A DNA stretch of 64,000 bases from Solanum dulcamara (taxonomy: Eukaryota; Streptophyta; Magnoliopsida; Solanales; Solanaceae), in NCBI RefSeq assembly GCF_947179165.1, contig NC_077239.1, positions 13,382,501-13,446,500 on the forward strand, in the 5' to 3' direction. The notes beneath the pieces are model-generated. The model was not told the origin of the DNA. It ran no database searches and saw only the letters and a program-made list of their open reading frames with translations. A program made the position numbers and the translations under genes. Positions 24,284 through 38,177 of this stretch are shown here, in pieces (position 1 is the first letter of the stretch; each line of letters opens with the position of its first letter).

Positions 24284-27200
24284 ATGGTTAGAACTAGAGC
24301 AACAAGAGCACCTGAGCCAGCCGTTGGGGCTGTAGGCAGAGGAAGAGTAGCAACGAGAGGCCGTGGTAGAGGTCGCGGAAGAAAGGCCACCAGGGGCAGG
24401 GTCCAAACAGCTGAGCCAGCCAGGGAAAGAGCAGCGAGCCCTCCACTGGCTGATGAGGTAGTTAGAGATGATGTTGGGGTGGAGGAGGAGCAAGTTCATG
24501 AGAGAGAAGCACCACCCCAGCCTACTCCAGAGATGATCCACCAGGTTCTCACCTATCTTACTGGGTTATCCGATCAGGGACAAGCTCCCCCAGCACCTCA
24601 TATTCCAGGAGTTCAACATGCAGCTGTTATGGCTCCCCGCATAACTGCGTCTTTGGGGACAAGCATGTTTCCTCAATTGACTACAGGGCCGGTAATGACA
24701 AGTGACCAGCATGATCTCTTTGTTAAGTTCTTGAAGTTGAAACCCCCAGTCTTCAGGGGTACTGAATCTGAGGATGCCTATGATTTCCTTGTTGATTGTC
24801 ATGAGCTGCTTCATAAAATGGATATAGTAGAGCGATTTGGTGTTGAGTTTGTGACATACCAGTTTCAAGGAGACGCCAAAATGTGGTGGCGGTCTCACGT
24901 GGAGTGCCGACCAGCAGAGGCACCACCTATGACCTGGGCAACCTTTTCTAATTGTTTTATGGAGAAGTATATTCCCCGGACCTTAAGGGACAGGAGGAGA
25001 GACGAGTTCCTGAATATAGAGCAGGGGAGGATGTCTGTTGCCGCGTATGAGGCCAAGTTTCGTGCCTTAGCCAGATATGCTACTCAGCTTTGCTTCAGTC
25101 CAGAGGAGCGAATTCGCCGCTTTGTGAAGGGATTGAGGTCAGATTTGCGAATTCCAGCTTTACAGGTTGCTGCTTCAGCAAAATCCTTTCAGGAAGTGGT
25201 TGACTTTGTGATAGAGGTAGAGGGGGTGAAGCCAGATAACTTCACTAAAGAGACAACATTCAAGAAGTTTCGTAAAGGAGGTGAGTTTAGTGGTTCTTAC
25301 TCTAGAGGGCAAAGTTCTGGAGATTATTCAATCCGTCTTATTCAGTCTTCATTGCAGGTTTCAGATGGAGGTCCGTTAAAGACTAGTCAGCCTTTTTCTA
25401 ACTTTGGGGGTTATCTTCAGTCTTCTTCGTCTTCACAAAGACCCACTCTTGACCTTAAGACTTGTTACGGATGTGGTGAGCCTGGACATATCAGAAAATA
25501 TTGTCCAAGGCAGAGTCAGGCTTGGCATGATCAGGGTTATAGAGTCCCAGCAGTTAGAGGTGGAGGCGACGGCTATGGTAGGGGCCGTCATTCTAGAGGA
25601 CGTGGTGGCCAAGGTCGTAGTGGTCGCCAGTCCGGCCGGGGTGGCGGGCAGGTTGGAACTACTGGAGTACAGCCCGATAAGGGACATAGTCAGACAGGTG
25701 ACAGAGCCCATTGTTATGCCTTCCCTGGGAGATCAGAGGTAGAGGCATCCGATGCTGTTATCACAGGTACTCTTCTGGTCTGCGATAGCTTGGCTTTCGT
25801 ATTGTTTGATCCTGGATCCACATTTTCTTATGTATCTCCCGCATTTGCTGATGGACTTGATTTATATTGTGACTTACTTGACATGCCTATTCGTGTTTCT
25901 ACACCTGTTGGTGAGTCTGTGCTAGTTGAGAAAGTGTATAGGTCTTGTCTTGTGACTTTTGTGGGGAGCAGAACTTATGTAGATTTAATTATTCTGGAGA
26001 TGGTTGACTTTGATGTAATCTTGGGTATGACTTGGCTATCTCCAAATTTTGCTATCTTAGACTGCAATGCTAAGACTGTGACATTAGCCAAGCCTGGGAT
26101 GGATCAGTTGGTGTGGGAGGGTGACTATATTTCCACCCTAGTTCAGATTATCTCTTTTCTTCGTGCTAAGAGGTTGGTGAATAAGGGTTGTTTAGCCTTC
26201 CTAGCACATCTTAGGGACGATAATTCTGAAGTGCCGACGATTGAATCTATCTCTATAGTTCGTGAGTTTATGGATGTTTTCCCCGCAGACTTACCTGGTA
26301 TGCCACCTGATAGAGATATAGATTTTTGTATCGACTTAGAGCCCGACACTCGCCCTATTTTCATTCCACCTTATAGAATGGCCCCAGCTGAGTTGAGGGA
26401 GTTGAAGGCCCAACTCCAGGAATTGTTGGGTAAAGGGTTTATTAGACCGAGTGCCTCTCCTTGGGGTGCTCCAGTCTTATTTGTAAAGAAGAAGGATGGT
26501 AGCCTTCGTATGTGCATAGACTACAGACAGCTGAACAAGGTGACTATTAAAAATAGGTATCCCCTTCCTCGCATTGATGACTTATTTGATCAGTTGGAGG
26601 GTGCTTGTGTTTTCTCAAAAATTGATTTGAGGTCTGGTTACCATCAATTGAAAATACGGGCGACAGATGTACCAAAGATGGCTTTTCGAACCAGGTATGG
26701 TCACTATGAATTCTTAGTAATGTCTTTTGGGCTTACAAATGCGCCTGCTACTTTCATGAGTCTGATGAATGGAATCTTTAAGCCATATTTGGACCTCTTT
26801 GTTATTGTTTTTATTGATGATATATTGATCTACTCAAAGAGCCAAAAAGAACATGAAGAGCATCTAAGAACTGTTCTGGAATTGTTAAGGGAGAAGAAGT
26901 TATATGCCAAATTCTCCAAGTGTGAGTTCTGGCTCGATTCAGTGTCTTTCTTAGGGCACGTGGTTTCTAAAGATGGAGTGATGGTGGATCCCCAGAAGAT
27001 TGAAGCAGTGAAGAGTTGGGCAAGGCCCACTAATGTCTCAGAGGTAAGGAGTTTTATTGGTTTGGCTAGCTACTACCGCCGGTTTGTCAAGGGATTTTCT
27101 TCTATTGCTTCCCAGCTGACTAATCTGACCAAGCAGAAAGTTCCATTTGTATGGTCGGATGAGTGTGAAAAGAGCTTTCTGAAACTCAAGACCTTATTGA

Positions 27201-29221
27201 CTACTGTACCAATTCTTGCCCTGCCAGTAGAAGGTAAGAATTTCATTGTTTATTGTGATGCATCATATTCTGGTTTAGGTGCAGTGCTAATGCAGGAGAA
27301 GAAGGTAATTGCCTATGCTTCAAGGCAATTGAAGGTGCATGAGCGTAATTATCCCACTCACGATTTAGAGTTGGCTGCGGTTGTATTTGCATTGAAGCAG
27401 TGGAGACATTATCTATATGGGGTAAAATGTGAAGTGTATACAGATCATCGCAGTTTACAACATGTATTCACTCAGAAAAACTTAAACTTGAGGCAGAGGA
27501 GGTGGATGGAATTGCTAAAGGATTATGATATCACTATTCTTTATCATCCAGGAAAAGCTAATGTAGTGGCTGATGCCTTGAGCAGAAAAGCAGGGAGCAT
27601 GGGGAGTTTAGCTCATTTGCAGGTTTCCAGACGTCCATTCGCTAGAGAGGTTCAAACTCTGGCTAATGACTTTATGAGGCTGGAAGTAACTGAGAAGGGA
27701 GGATTTTTGGCCTGTGTGGAGGCAAGATCTTCTTTCCTTGACAAGATTAAAGAAAAGCAATTTGAAGATGAGAAGCTGAGTCGAATTCGTGATATGGTCT
27801 TGCGGGGAGAGGCCAAGGAGGCCGTGATCGATGAGGAAGGCATCTTGAGGATTAAGGGGCGGGTATGTGTGCCCCGTATTGATAATTTAATTCAGACTAT
27901 TCTTGCAGAAGCTCATAGTTCGAGGTACTCTATACATCCTGGTGCAACCAAGATGTATCGCGATCTAAGACAACATTATTGGTGGAGCAGAATGAAATGT
28001 GATATTGCTGATTTTGTTGCCCATTGTCCAAATTGTCAGCAGGTAAAATATGAACACCAAAGGCCTGGAGGGACACTGCAAAGAATGCCTATTCCTGAAT
28101 GGAAGTGGGAAAGAATTGCAATAGATTTTGTGGTAGGACTTCCAAAGACATTGGGTAAGTTTGATTCTATATGGGTGATTGTTGACAGGTTAACTAAGTC
28201 TGCTCACTTCATTCCAGTCAAGGTGACTTATGATGCAGAGAAGTTAGCCAAACTCTATATCCGTGAGGTTGTTCGATTACATGGAGTTCCGGTTTCTATC
28301 ATATCAGATAGAGGTACACAATTTACTTCTAACTTTTCGAGGACCTTGCATGCTGAGTTAGGTACTAGATTGGATCTTAGTACTGCATTTCATCCTCAGA
28401 CTGATGGGCAGTCTGAGAGGACAATTCAAGTGCTGGAGGATATGCTTCGTGCATGCGTGATAGATTTTGGTGGTCATTGGGATCAGTTCCTACCCCTGGC
28501 AGAGTTCTCGTATAATAATAGCTATCACTCGAGTATTGATATGGCTCCGTTTGAGGCGTTGTATGGGAGGAGATGTAGGTCTCCTATTGGTTGGTTTGAT
28601 GCATTTGAGGTGAGACCTTGGGGAACTGATCTTTTGAGAGAATCGTTAAAGAAGGTGAAAATCATTCAGGAGAAGCTTCTAGCAGCTCAGAGCAGGCAGA
28701 AGGAGTATGCAGACCGAAAAGTCAGGGACATGGAGTTTATGGAGGGAGAACAAGTGTTTTTGAAGGTTTCACCCATGAAGGGTGTGGTGAGATTCGGTAA
28801 GCGAGGTAAGCTCAGTCCGAGGTATATTGGGCCGTTTGAAGTTCTTAAGCGTGTTGGAGAGGTGGCCTATGAATTGGCTTTACCTCCAGGTTTGTCTGGA
28901 GTGCACCCAGTGTTTCATGTGTCTATGCTAAAGAAATATCATGGTGATGGAAACTATATTGTTCGCTGGGATTCGGTCTTGCTTGATGAGAATTTGTCTT
29001 ATGAGGAAGAGCCTGTGGCTATTCTTGATAGGGAGGTTCGCAAGTTGAGATCAAGGGAGATTGCGTCTGTGAAGGTCCAGTGGAGAAATCGTCCTGTTGA
29101 GGAGTCCACTTGGGAGATTGAGGCTGACATGCGTGGAAAATATCCACATTTATTCATCGAGTCAGGTACCATTTTCTATCCTCACTCTTCTCTTGACCGT
29201 TCGGGGATGAACGGTGGGTAA
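24284..29221 (+). CDS. Ty3/Gypsy gag-pol polyprotein with chromodomain
   Basis: The ORF has 1645 residues from the Met at 24284 ([12 protein letters not shown], a typical gag start). The frame is open upstream to 24053 but that includes the primer site. Order: basic/Arg-rich N-terminus; gag core near 188 ([11 protein letters not shown]); CCHC knuckle [14 protein letters not shown] from 394; aspartic protease at Asp509 with DPGST instead of the usual D-S/T-G; RT with FIDDIL (Asp845, Asp846); RNase H (YCDAS, Asp992); integrase with HHCC zinc region about 1210-1255 and catalytic Asp1281, Asp1342, Glu1378 (D-35-E); chromodomain about 1575-1625 ending [15 protein letters not shown]. There is no internal stop or frameshift. 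Proline after the protease Asp is odd; I think related plant elements share it, but have not checked. Confidence 0.95.
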   Translation: MVRTRATRAPEPAVGAVGRGRVATRGRGRGRGRKATRGRVQTAEPARERAASPPLADEVVRDDVGVEEEQVHEREAPPQPTPEMIHQVLTYLTGLSDQGQAPPAPHIPGVQHAAVMAPRITASLGTSMFPQLTTGPVMTSDQHDLFVKFLKLKPPVFRGTESEDAYDFLVDCHELLHKMDIVERFGVEFVTYQFQGDAKMWWRSHVECRPAEAPPMTWATFSNCFMEKYIPRTLRDRRRDEFLNIEQGRMSVAAYEAKFRALARYATQLCFSPEERIRRFVKGLRSDLRIPALQVAASAKSFQEVVDFVIEVEGVKPDNFTKETTFKKFRKGGEFSGSYSRGQSSGDYSIRLIQSSLQVSDGGPLKTSQPFSNFGGYLQSSSSSQRPTLDLKTCYGCGEPGHIRKYCPRQSQAWHDQGYRVPAVRGGGDGYGRGRHSRGRGGQGRSGRQSGRGGGQVGTTGVQPDKGHSQTGDRAHCYAFPGRSEVEASDAVITGTLLVCDSLAFVLFDPGSTFSYVSPAFADGLDLYCDLLDMPIRVSTPVGESVLVEKVYRSCLVTFVGSRTYVDLIILEMVDFDVILGMTWLSPNFAILDCNAKTVTLAKPGMDQLVWEGDYISTLVQIISFLRAKRLVNKGCLAFLAHLRDDNSEVPTIESISIVREFMDVFPADLPGMPPDRDIDFCIDLEPDTRPIFIPPYRMAPAELRELKAQLQELLGKGFIRPSASPWGAPVLFVKKKDGSLRMCIDYRQLNKVTIKNRYPLPRIDDLFDQLEGACVFSKIDLRSGYHQLKIRATDVPKMAFRTRYGHYEFLVMSFGLTNAPATFMSLMNGIFKPYLDLFVIVFIDDILIYSKSQKEHEEHLRTVLELLREKKLYAKFSKCEFWLDSVSFLGHVVSKDGVMVDPQKIEAVKSWARPTNVSEVRSFIGLASYYRRFVKGFSSIASQLTNLTKQKVPFVWSDECEKSFLKLKTLLTTVPILALPVEGKNFIVYCDASYSGLGAVLMQEKKVIAYASRQLKVHERNYPTHDLELAAVVFALKQWRHYLYGVKCEVYTDHRSLQHVFTQKNLNLRQRRWMELLKDYDITILYHPGKANVVADALSRKAGSMGSLAHLQVSRRPFAREVQTLANDFMRLEVTEKGGFLACVEARSSFLDKIKEKQFEDEKLSRIRDMVLRGEAKEAVIDEEGILRIKGRVCVPRIDNLIQTILAEAHSSRYSIHPGATKMYRDLRQHYWWSRMKCDIADFVAHCPNCQQVKYEHQRPGGTLQRMPIPEWKWERIAIDFVVGLPKTLGKFDSIWVIVDRLTKSAHFIPVKVTYDAEKLAKLYIREVVRLHGVPVSIISDRGTQFTSNFSRTLHAELGTRLDLSTAFHPQTDGQSERTIQVLEDMLRACVIDFGGHWDQFLPLAEFSYNNSYHSSIDMAPFEALYGRRCRSPIGWFDAFEVRPWGTDLLRESLKKVKIIQEKLLAAQSRQKEYADRKVRDMEFMEGEQVFLKVSPMKGVVRFGKRGKLSPRYIGPFEVLKRVGEVAYELALPPGLSGVHPVFHVSMLKKYHGDGNYIVRWDSVLLDENLSYEEEPVAILDREVRKLRSREIASVKVQWRNRPVEESTWEIEADMRGKYPHLFIESGTIFYPHSSLDRSGMNGG

Positions 29222-29233
29222 ATTGGTATCTAT

Positions 29234-31694
29234 TGTAACGACCCATTAGGTCGTTTTGAGAACTAGAACTCTTTATTTCATAAAGGACTCACCCCGTAAA
29301 TTTTTAATGGGTACTTTGGACTAATTGATAACTAAGGTTATTTAATTGAGGGGTAATTTTAGATATTTAATTTAATTGGTGGGCTAAATTTATAATTTAA
29401 TTAATACCCTATACCACTTATCCCATATTTATTTAATTAAAGTAGATTAGGGTTATAAATTTTCTTCCTGAACTGCTGCAACTAAAACAAGAAAAGAAAA
29501 CGGAAGAAAATATTTATCTAAGGAGAAATTGGAATAGTGCAGCGGCAAACATTGGCGCAGGTAACCATTCAACCTGAATGTGTATTAAATGGAAAATTGG
29601 GTGCTCAATTTACTTATTACCTTGGAAAAATTATTATTTTGTTTAAAAGAACGTGCTGGTTGTTAGTTGTTGCATCATTTAGTTATTGGAATTTGATGGG
29701 GGAAACAATTACTGACAATCATTAGTTAATGATCCAATGTTTGAAAATTGATAGAATGGGCATTAGTTATTATATTATAGTTACATATTTATGGAATATG
29801 TTGTAAAAAGGTTAGTGTCTAGCATGCAATTGGCAGTAAGTTTATTAGGCATATTCTTAATTTCGGGTATACAAATTTTTATGATATTGCGTTAAAATTC
29901 AAGGTTTTGACATATCAAAATAGGTAGTAGATATTAGGTGTATTGTATTATATGAATATCATTAAATTTATGTTATTTGGAGGAATTAAGACTTAACCCT
30001 TGCTTAAGATTTAGGAATATACGACTTGAAAAATTTATGCATCTTTAATGAAATAATTTATAATCGTATAAATATTTAAAACTTGTTTCTTAAGATTTAG
30101 GCCTATGTTAATTTAGGTAGAACAGTTAATGGAGCCAGGATGTGATGAATCAACTATAAAATGCCAGAAAAGCTCGTTGATGTCGTACCAAAATATATGG
30201 TACCAAATTGAATTTAAACTGCATTTGTTCCCTTTATTACTTATACGAACTTGAATATAATACATACATATATATATAGTATTACATTATATGATTACTA
30301 ATTCCAACTGCTTGTGCTATAGTAGTTTTACTGCTATTTGCCAGCAAGCAGATCAACATTATAATTTACGTGACTTAAAATCTGAGAAAATAAAGTAGGA
30401 TTTAGTGGGTATTAAAAAAAATAGGAATTTGATTATAGATTTGGATGGGATATTGAGTCTAGGATAGTTACATAGTAATATGGGTGTCTACAGACTCGTG
30501 TACTTATTAATATTATATATTTGATAGATTGAAAACATTCTGAGGCTCCAAAGAAAGGAAACACATTGGTGGATTAGCTTACTTGACTTTGGTTCTTCGA
30601 TTGAGGTAGGTTATGGTTTTTATTCTATATCATAGATAGACTCTTAATAGTGATTGATATTTATTGAGTAATATGTGAAATTTACTACGCATTTAATTGT
30701 TGTGGTTTGGATGGTTGATATGTTGTTGTGATTGGTCTGAAATCCCGAGGCCATGAAATCCATAATCTTGAACTTGCCCTATCAAAAATGGTGCCTTGAA
30801 TAAAGAAGGCTTGATGAAATATTGTTAATGAAGTGGAATGTAATCATAAGGAATGATAAATTAAATATATTTGGATCGGGTGTCACGTTCCGACACGGCA
30901 TATTTGGATCGGGTGTCACGTTCCGACACGATATATTTGGATCGGGTGTCACGTTCCGACACAGTATATTTGGATCGGGTGTCACGTTCCGGCACGGTAA
31001 TATTAAAGGGAAATAAATTAAAATTACTTAATGCTACCCAATCTCCAAAAACTCATATTTCAAAGAGTGTGGTGTGGAGGCTTGAGTCCTCATGTGTGAT
31101 CTTGATATTGTTGACCGGTTATGTAATTATTTGTTGGTTGCCACCTGTTAAGTGTTGTTGTTGATTTCCCACTATTATTTTATGTATATTGATTTCTATT
31201 TTGAGTCGACCGATGATACCTACTCAGTACATGTTGTCCTGTACTGACCCCTACTTGTATCTTTCTTGTTTTATTTTGTGGAGTGCAGCGAGTGTTCCAC
31301 AGACTTCGACTCGACCTCAGCTCTAGTCAGTCTCAAGATCATCGGATTTCAGGGTGAGCTATCCTTCTAGCTCGTGATGAATTCTCCCGGTTATGACATG
31401 GTGTCTTTAGTTTTCGGACACATTTTGTTATTTGTTTATTTTAGTGTTTGATACTTCCAGACTTAGTTTTAGAAATTAGATGTCCTTAATGTGATGACTT
31501 TCAGATTTTGGGGAACGTCAAGTAATAGATTTTAGTGGCTTTTGTTATTTTTGACTTTAATAAGATTGGACTTCCGCATTATTATCGTAATTTATAAGTT
31601 GAATCGTTAATGTAAGTTGGGGTTTGTATCGTTGGTTCTCCCACCTAGGAGGTTAAGTGTGGGTGCCACTCACGGCCAAGTTTGGGTCGTAACA
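29234..31694 (+). repeat. 3' LTR
   Basis: The same 2461 bp as the 5' LTR, with about 8 substitutions seen by eye (for example near 29510, 29871, 29997, 30224, two at about 31128-31133, 31311 and 31679). The bases just upstream (29195-29233) are only weakly purine-rich, so no clear polypurine tract is called. Confidence 0.95.
30867..30998 (+). repeat. Four 33-bp tandem repeats inside the 3' LTR
   Basis: Identical copy of the 5' LTR repeat block at +7629 bp. Confidence 0.9.
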
Positions 31695-31699
31695 TTATC
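31695..31699. repeat. Target-site duplication of Gypsy element, right copy (TTATC)
   Basis: TTATC directly after the 3' LTR matches 21600-21604. Confidence 0.95.
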
Positions 31700-33022
31700 A
31701 TAACTTTGAGTTGTATAAATCACTGATTTACAAAAATTCATTTCATTTTGTTTAAGTTGTTTCTGGATTTGTATATTAGTACATTTTTCTTGTAGTATTT
31801 CCATTACATGTTGTATCTTTTGTCCTATTGACCATAAAGCATTTGGGTCTTGTATTACTCCTGCCCTTTTATACCATCTTTCTTCTATCTCTCTTCCTAA
31901 AGCTCCTGGTAATTTATGGAAAAGTTTTTTACCTAGTTCGTCATCAAAAGTATTACCACTAACTGTACAATAATAAAAATAATCTTTTAAAAAGTCTTTA
32001 ATATGCATCCAATTTGTTATGCTTAATTGTTCTAATTTTATTACTGCATTTCTTTGTAAAGCTAATAATCCACTATTTGGATCTTCTCCTGTTAACAAAA
32101 CATGTATTTTATTAGCAAAATTATATGGATTTGGCCCCATTTCTATTAATCCTTGGAATTCTTGAGGATAGGTCTGTTTATATGCTTCCCAAACTGCTTT
32201 GCATGATTCTCCTAAAAAGGTTTCTAAATATTTATACATTGTCTCGGCATCTGTCTCTTGGTAATTTTTTATGAAATCTGCTACTATTATTCCTTTCCAT
32301 ACATCTATTACTGTATTCCACATTTGTGGATCATGAGCTGCTATATTAAGTATTTTTCCTTTATTTCCTCCTTCTTGTAATTTAATTGGTTCTTCTAGAG
32401 GCATCCGTCTACCTGCTGGTTTAATGTTATCTCTTATTTCTAGGTCTTGTGTTGTAGGCCATGCTTTCCTTGGAAGATTTCCGGAAGTATGAGTAACATT
32501 TTCTGCTGGACTAGTTCTTTGGAAAGGGCTCGCACTATGAGCACTAGTTGCTTCATTCATTAATTCTTTGTAACTAATTATAGATTCTATATCATTAAAA
32601 TATTCTGAGTTTTCTATGTCTGAAGTTTTTTCTATACTTTTGTCTATATCTTGTGTTCTGTATATCAAGTTATCGTCTCTTTTTGAACATGATCTAAAGT
32701 GTTCTATAGTTTCTAGAATGTCCATTTTATCTTTTTTACAACCTTTACATTTAAACATACTATTTTTATTTTCTTTGTATAATTCTTTTGCTATTTCTAT
32801 GACATTATCTACCTCGCATCCTGATTGTATTAGCTCTATATTCATAAATCCTTCTTCTTGTGCTATGGTACTTTCTGTGTCTGTGTCATCTACCAAGTTT
32901 TGAGTTATATAATTATAGTCTGTAAATCTTATTGAAGTTTCTCCTTTAGAGCTAGTGTACATCAGGTGTTCTTTAGGCGCAAATGATTTAGGTTTACTTA
33001 ATTTGTCTAAGTTCCATTCTAA
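31700..33022 (-). pseudogene. EPRV polyprotein, copy 5, 5' part (truncated MP end plus coat domain)
   Basis: This is the other half of the copy interrupted at 21604. From the internal Met at 32962 it encodes the movement-protein C-terminal segment, a CX2C-containing linker (FKCKGCKKDK) and the whole coat domain up to FCKSVIYTTQSYD, then runs into the LTR (NVTTQTWP is LTR-encoded). The 5' side stops at the common truncated junction at 33022. Confidence 0.88.
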
Positions 33023-33336
33023 GACAAATTAAGGTAGAACTATTTGCCTATATTCAAAAAATGTATTTTTCTATCTACTTCTATCAGTTGTGTTTTTAGA
33101 AAATCAAAATTTTGTTCTAACTTATTTAAAGTCTTTGTTTGTTTGTTTATTACAGAATCTATGGTTTCTAGAAGGCGTATTACTATTTTATCCTTTATCT
33201 GAGTATTATCGCTGAGGTTTATGATTAAGTCTACTAGCGTATTATGATGTTTATCTTCGGAATGTAATATATGTTCTCCTTGCGAAAAATTACACCTAAT
33301 TGTATTAGTTTTATGTATAACTCTATATTTCTTTTC
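33023..33336 (-). repeat. Array junction with ORF1 fragment (second occurrence)
   Basis: This is the same filler and ORF1 fragment as 6805-7118, with few differences (CAGTTGTG for CTGTTGTG near 33086). Its presence at three places argues that the rearranged unit was copied as a block. Confidence 0.8.
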
Positions 33337-36300
33337 AGTTTAAACCGTATATTATTGCTAATACTTCGGCGTCTATACTACTCATATTTCCTTTTTCTTT
33401 ATATTTCCCACTTTGATATGCACATATTTTTTCTTCAGTTTTACTACTGTATTTATTTGGTCTTGTTTTTAAAACAGCCCCCCATCCTAACTGACTTCCA
33501 TCGGTTTGTACTATTAAATAGTCTGTTTCTAGGGGAATTTGTAAATCTGGTATATGTTTAACTTTGTCTTTTATTTGCTGAATTAATTTAATATCTTCTA
33601 TATTAAAATATTTTTGTCCTTTACTACCTGTTTTAGCATATAGTGGTCCTGCTATTTTTCCTAAATCTTTAATGAAATTTCTAGCATAATTTACTAATCC
33701 TAAAAATTTCTGAAGTTCTTTAGTTGTATCTAATCTATCCGGCATATCTAATACCTTTTTAGCTATATGTGGTTGTAACTTTATTTTTCCTTCTCCTATA
33801 GTTACTCCTAAAAAATTGATATGAGTCTTACATAATTCCATTTTCTTTTTACTAATTATGATTCCATTTTTAACAAATAACCTAAACACTGTTTGTAAAT
33901 GTCCTAGATGTTCTTGTATATCTTTACTAAATACTAATACATCATCTACATATACTAATACGAAGTGTTTATAGTCTCCGAAAATAGTATCCATCTTTCT
34001 TTGAAATATAGGTGGTGCAGTTTTTAACCCGAAAGGCATGGCTAACCATTCAAAATGTCCTTCTGGACATGTGAATGCTGTCCATTCTATACTTTCTGGG
34101 TGCATTTTTACCTGCCAATATCCTGATTTACAGTCAAATTTACTAAAGAACTTTTTACCTTGTATTCTATTTATTAATTCATTTTTGTCTGGTAATTTGT
34201 AAGCGTCTGTTTTAGTGTTATCATTTAACCTTTTATAGTTAATTACCATCCTTGCTTTTCCTCTTACCAATTCACTATGGTTTCTAACCATGAATGCTGC
34301 TGATCTATGTTTAGAGGTAGATCGTCTTATTACTTCTAGTTTTAATAGTTCTTTAATCTGTTTACTAAATTCTTCTGTATCTTCATTATTAGCTTCTATA
34401 GCCGCAGTCTTTATGGTATACTCTGGGTTAATTATTTCTAGTTTACACATGATCTTATTATTATCCCAATATACTAGGGGTCTTTCTCCAATTATTTCCA
34501 TTTCATCTAGTATCGAAATTATGTTATCTAAGTCCTTAGTGTTATTTATTTTTTCTAGTGCCTTTATTCCTTTTTGGAAATTATAGAATTCTGTTTCTAT
34601 ATTTATTAGTGTATAATCTTTTTCTATATTTTCTAAGTATGTATCGTCTAAGTATTCTTCTTGTTCTTCATATAGGTTTTTTGTAGCACATGTATTTCCC
34701 TTTGTACACTCTGTACAACAGGTATTTTCTTCTTTGGGTTTTGTTTTTATTTGAGATCTTCTTTTTGTAAGAAACTTTTCAGTCTGTACTGGGGTATAAG
34801 TAGTGTTTTTGAATAACATTATTCCATCTCTAGAAAATAAACAGCTTCCATTATTTTGTATGAGGAAATGTAAACCTATTACTAAGTCGGTTTTTATATC
34901 TAAGTCTTTTGCTAATATTTTGTACATACTGTAAGTAGGTTTGTAGAATTCATTACAAGTATTAATGAAACTTATTTGGGCTTTTTCTATGTAATGATTA
35001 TAAAAGTTATAAGTACCATCCATTTGTATTGCTGATATAGGTTCTTTAAATGTTTTTAACACTTTTTCTGGCAATATTTTCTTATTTATAAGACAGCTTG
35101 TACATCCTGTGTCTACCAATGCTAAGGTTTCTATTTCTATATCTTTAATCTTTATTCTAGCTAATACTTTTATCGTTCCAAATTGTTTATCTTCATTACA
35201 GATAAGGCTAGTATTATTTTCTTCTATATTCATTAGTTCTGTTTCAATATTATCTAAGTGTATAGTTCCTAATGTCTCTTCTTCATCTTCTATCTTTAAT
35301 TTACCTTTTTCCAAATATATTAACCTTTGTTCTATTTCGTTGACGCGGGTTTCTAGAGTTATTAGTCTTAAATCTGTTACTGAGTCTCTTGCTATTGTTT
35401 TGTTATGTTGTTGCTCTTTCTCTTTGTGTTTTCCTATTTTTATTTCTAATTTATTTTCTATACACGTAATACATGCTTCCATATAACAATTATTACACTT
35501 TGCTCTATTTGATTTACTGGGATACCATTTACATATATTACATTGGTTACTGTCTATTCCTTTATGTCTTTCAAAATTATGATTACATTTTATTCCCACA
35601 TTCATCATGGTACTTAATTGTAGCTCTTCTAAATTTAACATTCCTCTATCTAATCCTATTTCATTTACTAGGTTATCGTCTTCAGAATCAGAGGATTCAG
35701 ATTGTATTTGTTCTGCTACTTCAACACTTACAATGGAATATATACTCTCAGTGTCTGACATACATTCGTCTACATTTAAAAGTGTTTCTTGTAGTTCTTC
35801 TATTAACTGAGAGTTTCTAGTTCTAATATTATTTCTTTTAGGGAATATATTAGCTAGATGGTCTATACTTCCACATGTATAACATTCTAATTTGTTTTTG
35901 TAGTTTCTATCACTTCTATATTTTCTAACATGTCTATCTTTATTTAAATAGGGCTTTCTTGCTGAAGATCTTTTTAAGTAATATTTTTTGCGTCTATAGG
36001 GTTTTGGATTATAATATGATTGTCTTTTATGCTTTTTTGATTTTTGTGGTTTTTTATCATAACTTTGAGTTGTATAAATCACTGATTTACAAAAATTCAT
36101 TTCATTTTGTTTAAGTTGTTTCTGGATTTGTATATTAGTACATTTTTCTTGTAGTATTTCCATTACATGTTGTATCTTTTGTCCTATTGACCATAAAGCA
36201 TTTGGGTCTTGTATTACTCCTGCCCTTTTATACCATCTTTCTTCTATCTCTCTTCCTAAAGCTCCTGGTAATTTATGGAAAAGTTTTTTACCTAGTTCGT

Positions 36301-38177
36301 CATCAAAAGTATTACCACTAACTGTACAATAATAAAAATAATCTTTTAAAAAGTCTTTAATATGCATCCAATTTGTTATGCTTAATTGTTCTAATTTTAT
36401 TACTGCATTTCTTTGTAAAGCTAATAATCCACTATTTGGATCTTCTCCTGTTAACAAAACATGTATTTTATTAGCAAAATTATATGGATTTGGCCCCATT
36501 TCTATTAATCCTTGGAATTCTTGAGGATAGGTCTGTTTATATGCTTCCCAAACTGCTTTGCATGATTCTCCTAAAAAGGTTTCTAAATATTTATACATTG
36601 TCTCGGCATCTGTCTCTTGGTAATTTTTTATGAAATCTGCTACTATTATTCCTTTCCATACATCTATTACTGTATTCCACATTTGTGGATTATGAGCTGC
36701 TATATTAAGTATTTTTTCCTTTATTTCCTCCTTCTTGTAATTTAATTGGTTCTTCTAGAGACATCCGTCTACCTGCTGGTTTAATGTTATCTCTTATTTC
36801 TAGGTCTTGTGTTGTAGGCCATGCTTTCCTTGGAAGATTTCCGGAAGTATGAGTAACATTTGCTGCTGGACTAGTTCTTTGGAAAGGGCTCGCACTATGA
36901 GCACTAGTTGCTTCATTCATTAATTCTTTGTAACTAATTATAGATTCTATATCATTAAAATATTCTGAGTTTTCTATGTCTGAAGTTTTTTCTATACTTT
37001 TGTCTATATCTTGTGTTCTGTATATCAAGTTATCGTCTCTTTTTGAACATGATCTAAAGTGTTCTATAGTTTCTAGAATGTCCATTTTATCTTTTTTACA
37101 ACCTTTACATTTAAACATACTATTTTTATTTTCTTTGTATAATTCTTTTGCTATTTCTATGACATTATCTACCTCGCATCCTGATTGTATTAGCTCTATA
37201 TTCATAAATCCTTCTTCTTGTGCTATGGTACTTTCTGTGTCTGTGTCATCTACCAAGTTTTGAGTTATATAATTATAGTCTGTAAATCTTATTGAAGTTT
37301 CTCCTTTAGAGCTAGTGTACATCAGGTGTTCTTTAGGCGCAAATGATTTAGGTTTACTTAATTTGTCTAAGTTCCATTCTAATCCTGCATATTCTTCTGG
37401 ATTTATTTTAATAGGTTTAATTAATTTTATTCCTTTGTTTCCCATTACTTCTACTACATCATTTACTTGTAATCTAAATTTCGTATTACTATTTGATGTT
37501 AATTTTCCTATAAATCCTAAACACATTAACAAATCATTACCACTAATCATTTCTTCATATCCCTTTGTTTGTATTCCTATTTTAATATTATTACTAAAAT
37601 CCTTTAAATTTATTAGAAAGTCTGGACTGATATAGAATATCCCTCCATTGTTCGTCATATCTACTTCAGTGAGTCCTATTATTGATTTCTTTAAATCTGA
37701 CCATCTATCATCATATATTACTATTAATACTTTTGTGCCTAAATTTTTTCTAGTTAGACCTTTTAGTCCTATGACAATTAATCCCATATGCATCATCATA
37801 AGTCGAGGATTTTTTATTGTTTTTAAGAAATCAGGAGTTACTAGTTTTAAAATGGAGCAATTTTCTCCTAAGGCTGAGATTTGTTCTTCCCTATAATGTC
37901 TACATAATTGATTGTCTTTTGAAAAACAGCCTACTTTGTATAAGGTCTTAGGATTTAGTAGTTTTAATTGATTTTGCTGAAAAATTTGTAAATCTTTATC
38001 TACGTCTACTATTTCATTTAGCTCTTGATTCTGTTCTTCAGTAGGATTTCTTCTTCTAGATAGAATTCTTGATATAAGGTTATTTCCTATTCTATTATCT
38101 GAGTAGCTTACGCTTGGTCTGCTTCTTTGGATTTCTTCTTCGTCTGTTGATCTAGACTTGTGTGAAAAAAGGTCCAT
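33335..38177 (-). pseudogene. EPRV polyprotein, copy 6: only copy with a full movement protein; frameshifted
   Basis: It starts MDLFSHKSRS at 38177. The 30K-type movement protein covers about residues 1-280, with the core MHMGLIVIGLKGLTRKNLG followed by a conserved Asp region (IYDDRW). The frame then runs on into the shared MYTSSKG segment, but an extra T in a homopolymer at about 36711-36717 ends it at 36705 (490 residues). The next frame reopens and runs 36682-33335 (1115 residues) through coat, Cys cluster, protease, RT and truncated RNase H. The CCHC knuckle reads LANIF for LANIC, losing its last Cys. Without the shift the product would be about 1600 residues. It shows that movement protein, coat and pol lie in one ORF in this virus. 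Confidence 0.88.

Larger units (their letters stand above)
21605..31694 (+). mobile_element. Complete Ty3/Gypsy LTR retrotransposon (chromovirus, Tekay/Del-like)
   Basis: This 10,090-bp element has two 2461-bp LTRs (TGTAACGACCC ... GGGTCGTAACA), a Met-tRNA primer site, one gag-pol ORF with a C-terminal chromodomain, and a 5-bp target duplication. It lies on the opposite strand to the EPRV copy it interrupts. By eye the LTRs differ at about 8 positions with no length difference (about 0.3%). At a generic plant rate of 6.5e-9 per site per year that is a few hundred thousand years. With its ORF intact it may be autonomous. The clade name is inferred from the long LTR, chromodomain and gag style. 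Confidence 0.95.
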
